From Diplosphaera chodatii (taxonomy: Eukaryota > Chlorophyta > Trebouxiophyceae > Prasiolales > Stichococcaceae): a DNA stretch of 64,000 bases. Position 1 is the first letter of the stretch. Each line of letters begins with the position of its first letter. A model generated the notes under the pieces. That model made no database searches and was not told the DNA's origin. It was given only the letters and a program-made list of their open reading frames with translations. The translations under genes were made by a program, and so were the position numbers. This document shows positions 60,701 through 64,000 of the stretch, piece after piece. The stretch covers positions 310,001 through 374,000 of the forward strand of contig JAALGY010000031.1 of assembly GCA_032358165.1 (NCBI GenBank). Direction: 5' to 3'.

Positions 60701-63700
60701 CATTGCACATGCCTGCTGTTTGCAGCCTGGGGAGACGCAGCAGACCTCACTCGGCACACACCGCCGTGTGTTGCAGGTGGCGTACAGTGTCACAGCAGTT
60801 CCTGCAGCAGGCCACGGCCCGCTGGTGCTGGAACGCCACGACGGCTTCACATTTGAGTGGAACACACACGGTGCAACACGTGACCTTTCGATGAGGCGTC
60901 AGGATGGCAGCACCAGCCCAGCACCCATGGACTCAGCGGCAGCGGCTGCGGCAATATGTATCAGTTACTTGCAACATAGGCTGCAGGCGCCTCAGATTGC
61001 ATCATCAGCGCTGCATAGAGATGGTGGATGCCCTGAATCCAGGCGTGCTGCCGGAGGTTGAGGCGGCGGCGGCAGCGGTGGCGTTGCATGGCGTCGCGCG
61101 CTGCAGCATCAAAGTTGCGCTGTCGGCAGGCAGCGGCTGCGGCGACGGCTGCAGGAAGCTGCTGCTGCCTGGGACGCTGGCGCTGCGGCTGCTGGACGTC
61201 GCGCCGCCGCTGCCTGCGCCGGCACCAGGTGCGCTGTGCACCAACGAAAGCCACTTTCCAGCGCCATCACATCATCTTGCAGAACGGGCACGTGGCTGGG
61301 GTTGTATGAAGTAATTCATCTCGTCTGCAGAAGTCAACTGCGCATGGTTCAGTACCTCCGAGCAGGGTTCCAGCGCTGCACGTGTGCCTGTTATGCTGTT
61401 GCATACATGCACATAAAGTACACTCAGCAGCTAGTGATAAATCTTGTAAGCATGTCCATGCTGATCCCTGCTGCACATCACCACCTGGACATGTTCAGCG
61501 GTTAGCACCACGATCATTAGCCGCTGAACGCGGCACGCTCAAGCTTGCAATTGCCATCACCAGCTGCCGAAAGTCAGATCAGATGCCCAACTCTGATCAT
61601 CACCCGTGTACGGACATCAGCACAGGACCCCAGTGTCAAACAGACCGTCTTCGAACGTTGAGAATGCCTTGTCTGCCACTTCGCAGTACCCTGGGTAGTG
61701 CATGTCGAGCGTACTTTCATCCAGCGCAGTCCCAATGCTGGCTGCAGGGCCGCTGTTCGCGCCGCCGGCCGCGGCGCAGCGCTACGCGCTGGTCACGTCG
61801 CTGGCTGTGGCGGCGGGGGCAAAGACCGTGGTTGATCTCGGCTGCGGTGACGGGAAGCTGATCCAGGTGTGCCAGCAAGGACTTTCGGGTTCTATATCAT
61901 GTGTATCATACATGCAACCGACCCTGTTAGCAGCGCCGGTGCCACACTGAAAGCATGGGCCGACCCTGACAGCCCATGACGTGGTGCAATCGCACGCCTG
62001 TTAACAGATTGTGTACTGAGATTGGCGGCACTTGACGTGCTTCTTCAGCTCTGAGTTGCCCTGCTGTCGCTGCGGTCTGACTCATTGCTGCTAGCATCAG
62101 CTGAAGCTGTGGGTGCTGCGCAACACACCAGTGTACCGTTGCAAAGGCGTGGTAACATGTTTGTGGTCGCAGCACCTGGCGTCAGACAATGCGGTGGCGG
62201 CAGAGGCCCTGGACCGTGTGACAGGCATCGACATCTCCGCAACCGCACTTGTCCGGGGTCGCAAGACCCTCGAGGTGCGAACCGACTGCCCGTCTACGCC
62301 CTTCCAATGATGCTGGCAAACATCCCTGCACACAACACCTTGCACAAAGTTTTGGCCATGTGATGTCTGCTGTAGTGGCGCTTACATAACACAGTAGTGG
62401 CACATAGTGAACAGGATTGTGCATATGGCTGCACAGCTGGACCAGCAGCTGACCAAGGCGGTGGGGGCGCCGCGACCGCAAGTCGACCTCATCCTGGCGG
62501 ACATGTGCCAAGCGCAGCCGGGCAAACCCTTCAAATGCTCAATATGCGTGATGGGAGCCTCGCAGTTTGGAATGCAGCGCCTGCAGCGGTCGACAGCACA
62601 CTGCAAAACAACCGGAACCCTGTTTGCCAGAGTCGACACGACTGTGCCGAATTGCAGAGCTTCCCTGTTGGTGACAAATGCTTGCAACGTGTTCAAGGCT
62701 CGTCCTCACACCCATGCAGGCGACTGGGGAGAGTTGCAGGGGTCAGACGCAGCTGCCATGGTGGAGGTCGTCGAGCACCTGGACCCAGGCGCGCTCTCAG
62801 CGGCTGGGCCAGCGCTGCTGGGCGGCCTGCGCCCCAGGATCGCCATCGTGACCACCCCCAACATCGAGTACAACCCGGTGCGCCACACCAGCATGTGAGC
62901 AGGCGTACTTGGGCGCCACTGGTAGCCTGCGGCTGTGAACCCGTGCTGTTGGCATCGGCATGCCCACAGTTGGCCAGCGCAAGTTGGTGCTGTGCCGTGC
63001 CGTCAGTGGGCCATCTGCTGTTCCAGATGCATCTAGTATCACTTTGCACAGCTGGACACGATGCACGGGGCGCTGCGGGCCATTGCAAAGATGACCACCT
63101 TGCACAGGACTGCACAGCATGATGAAGTTCATGTCGAGGCATTCCTGTAAAGTGGTTGCAGATTGCAATGGCCTGCAATGGCTGTGTGCTCAAGATTGTG
63201 GCAGGCAGGCAGCCTGTCCAGCATCATTGCAGCTAGAAAACCGGTCACACTCACAATTTGGTGTAGACAGGCAGGACAGACTGACCTCCTAGTATATACC
63301 GTATGCAAAGAACATCGCAGTGGGTGCTGGTGGGATCCTAGTGCCCCAACTGCACTGCAGGTGCTGGCGGCGGCAGGCGGCGGCCAGCTGCTGCTGCACA
63401 ATGGCCTGCGCAACAGGGACCACCGCTTTGAGTGGTGCGGCTCCAGGCTGAATCAGAACAGATACACCCGCTTCATGAAGTGCACCTTGCTTTAGCTGGC
63501 ACCTCTGCAGACCCTGCGCATTTGCTCTACGCAAGGGTGTCTTGGTGCCCCAGCCCCAGGTCTCACTCCTATGTTTGCACTTCGCTTCCAGGACGCGTAC
63601 CGAGTTCCAAGGCTGGGCGCAGCCACTGGCAGCGGCGCACGGCTACCAGGTGCACTTCGAGGGTGTCGGCCGGCTGCGGCCCGAGATCCTGAAGCTCATG

Positions 63701-63787
63701 CCGCCGGCGTATGCCAACTTTGTTGCGTCTGAGCCGGAGTTGGGCTGTGCTACGCAAGTTGCCTTGTTCGTGCGGCAGCAGCAGTGA
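54784..63787 (+). CDS. HEN1: HEN1-type small RNA 2'-O-methyltransferase
   Basis: The enzyme 2'-O-methylates the 3' ends of small RNA duplexes (miRNA/siRNA), protecting them from uridylation and decay. It has the plant-type full-length layout. N-terminal exons: 54784-54896 (VITGFYRRCGAPAPTFEFGT), 55084 to about 55214 (dsRNA-binding-like end GRRKAARCAAAEVMLD), about 55569-55683, about 55952-56125 (EVRRNTEVEAAVLLAQRYAD), about 56785-56940, and about 57350-57471 (EVSLNGGGYYLDAVAAALGC, resembling the plant segment before the second RNA-binding part). Middle exons at about 58.3-60.9 kb are Ala/Ser-rich. An FKBP-like region (NPGVLPEVEAAAAAVALHGV) lies at about 61.0-61.23 kb. The methyltransferase starts LFAPPAAAQRYALV with the SAM motif VVDLGCGDGKLIQ (to about 61866). 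It continues TGIDISATALVRGRKTLE (about 62.2 kb), EVVEHLDPG with metal-binding Glu/Glu/His (about 62.77 kb), TTPNIEYNP, RDHRFEW with the fourth metal-binding His (about 63.42 kb) and HGYQVHFEGVG, ending at TGA 63785-63787. Start codon and several middle exons are uncertain. Confidence 0.92.
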
Positions 63788-64000
63788 GCAGCCCAGGCGG
63801 CAGCAGCAGGTTTGCATTCAATGTTTGTGTCAGCGCATCATTGGAGCAGGGCTAAATGCTGCTTGCTTATCAGTGGCGCTTCCACCACATGATGTCATGA
63901 ACACCAAAGAGGTGAATCAAATTACAATCTGGGCACAGATCATACTAATTTCTGCACATCAATGCTGCGCACTGTACACCGGTGCTGTACAGATCCAGTC
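63788..64000. other. 3' flank of HEN1
   Basis: The sequence is AT-richer and holds no coding signal before the window ends. It is likely the HEN1 3' UTR and the spacer after it. Confidence 0.5.

Noticed and set aside
1..64000. Transposon, CRISPR array, rRNA operon or viral insertion
   Set aside because: No transposase, integrase, reverse transcriptase, capsid or rRNA sequence, and no regularly spaced repeat array was seen. The gene structure is uniformly that of a eukaryotic nuclear chromosome.

Overview
This window looks like nuclear DNA of a unicellular green alga, most likely a chlorophyte of the Chlorella/Coccomyxa (trebouxiophyte) kind. It is GC-rich. Genes are cut into many short exons by small GT-AG introns with a strongly preferred TGCAG acceptor. 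Many encoded proteins have plant-type relatives: a BPG2-like chloroplast GTPase, a RIQ/DUF1118 thylakoid protein, a complex I gamma-carbonic-anhydrase-like subunit, a CASTOR/POLLUX channel and the small-RNA methyltransferase HEN1. The exact species cannot be told from the sequence alone. Exon calls were made by eye from reading frame, splice signals and recalled family patterns, with no database search.

Layout: an unrecognised multi-exon gene cut by the window edge (+, to 2131); a low-complexity Gln/Ala/Ser-rich gene (-, about 3.3-5.7 kb); a roughly 40-exon UDP-glucose:glycoprotein glucosyltransferase (+, 6.9-19.9 kb); a circularly permuted YqeH/BPG2-type GTPase (-, 20.2-24.1 kb); a tRNA-Pro(UGG) gene (-, about 25.1 kb); a gamma-carbonic-anhydrase-like protein (+, 25.5-27.4 kb); a CASTOR/POLLUX-type channel (+, 28.3-34.3 kb); a carboxypeptidase D/SOL1-type metallocarboxypeptidase (+, 34.7-38.2 kb); an unrecognised membrane-anchored protein (-, 38.8-41.0 kb); a two-domain mercaptopyruvate sulfurtransferase (+, 42.2-44.6 kb); a RIQ/DUF1118-like chloroplast protein (+, 45.3-46.5 kb); GET4 (+, 47.1-49.4 kb); a DUF4239-type membrane protein (-, 50.2-53.2 kb); a tiny charged protein (+, about 53.8-54.15 kb); and HEN1 (+, about 54.8-63.8 kb).

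The most remarkable feature is the tRNA gene. Its two halves lie in reversed order: on the minus strand the 3' half (positions 38-73 of the tRNA) comes first, then a 9-nt spacer, then the 5' half (positions 1-37). Joined, the halves make a perfect 72-nt tRNA-Pro. The flanks fold into a bulge-helix-bulge-like structure with the junction at the canonical 37/38 splice position. This is a circularly permuted tRNA gene, which must be expressed through a circular RNA intermediate.

Other points of interest: several introns appear to use GC instead of GT donors; the glucosyltransferase carries a long extra C-terminal segment ending in an HDEL-like tetrapeptide; and the channel has a divergent selectivity-filter region. 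The genes are mostly unrelated housekeeping genes, as expected for a eukaryotic chromosome. Two of them (the glucosyltransferase and GET4) share the theme of ER protein folding and insertion, but nothing suggests they form a functional cluster.
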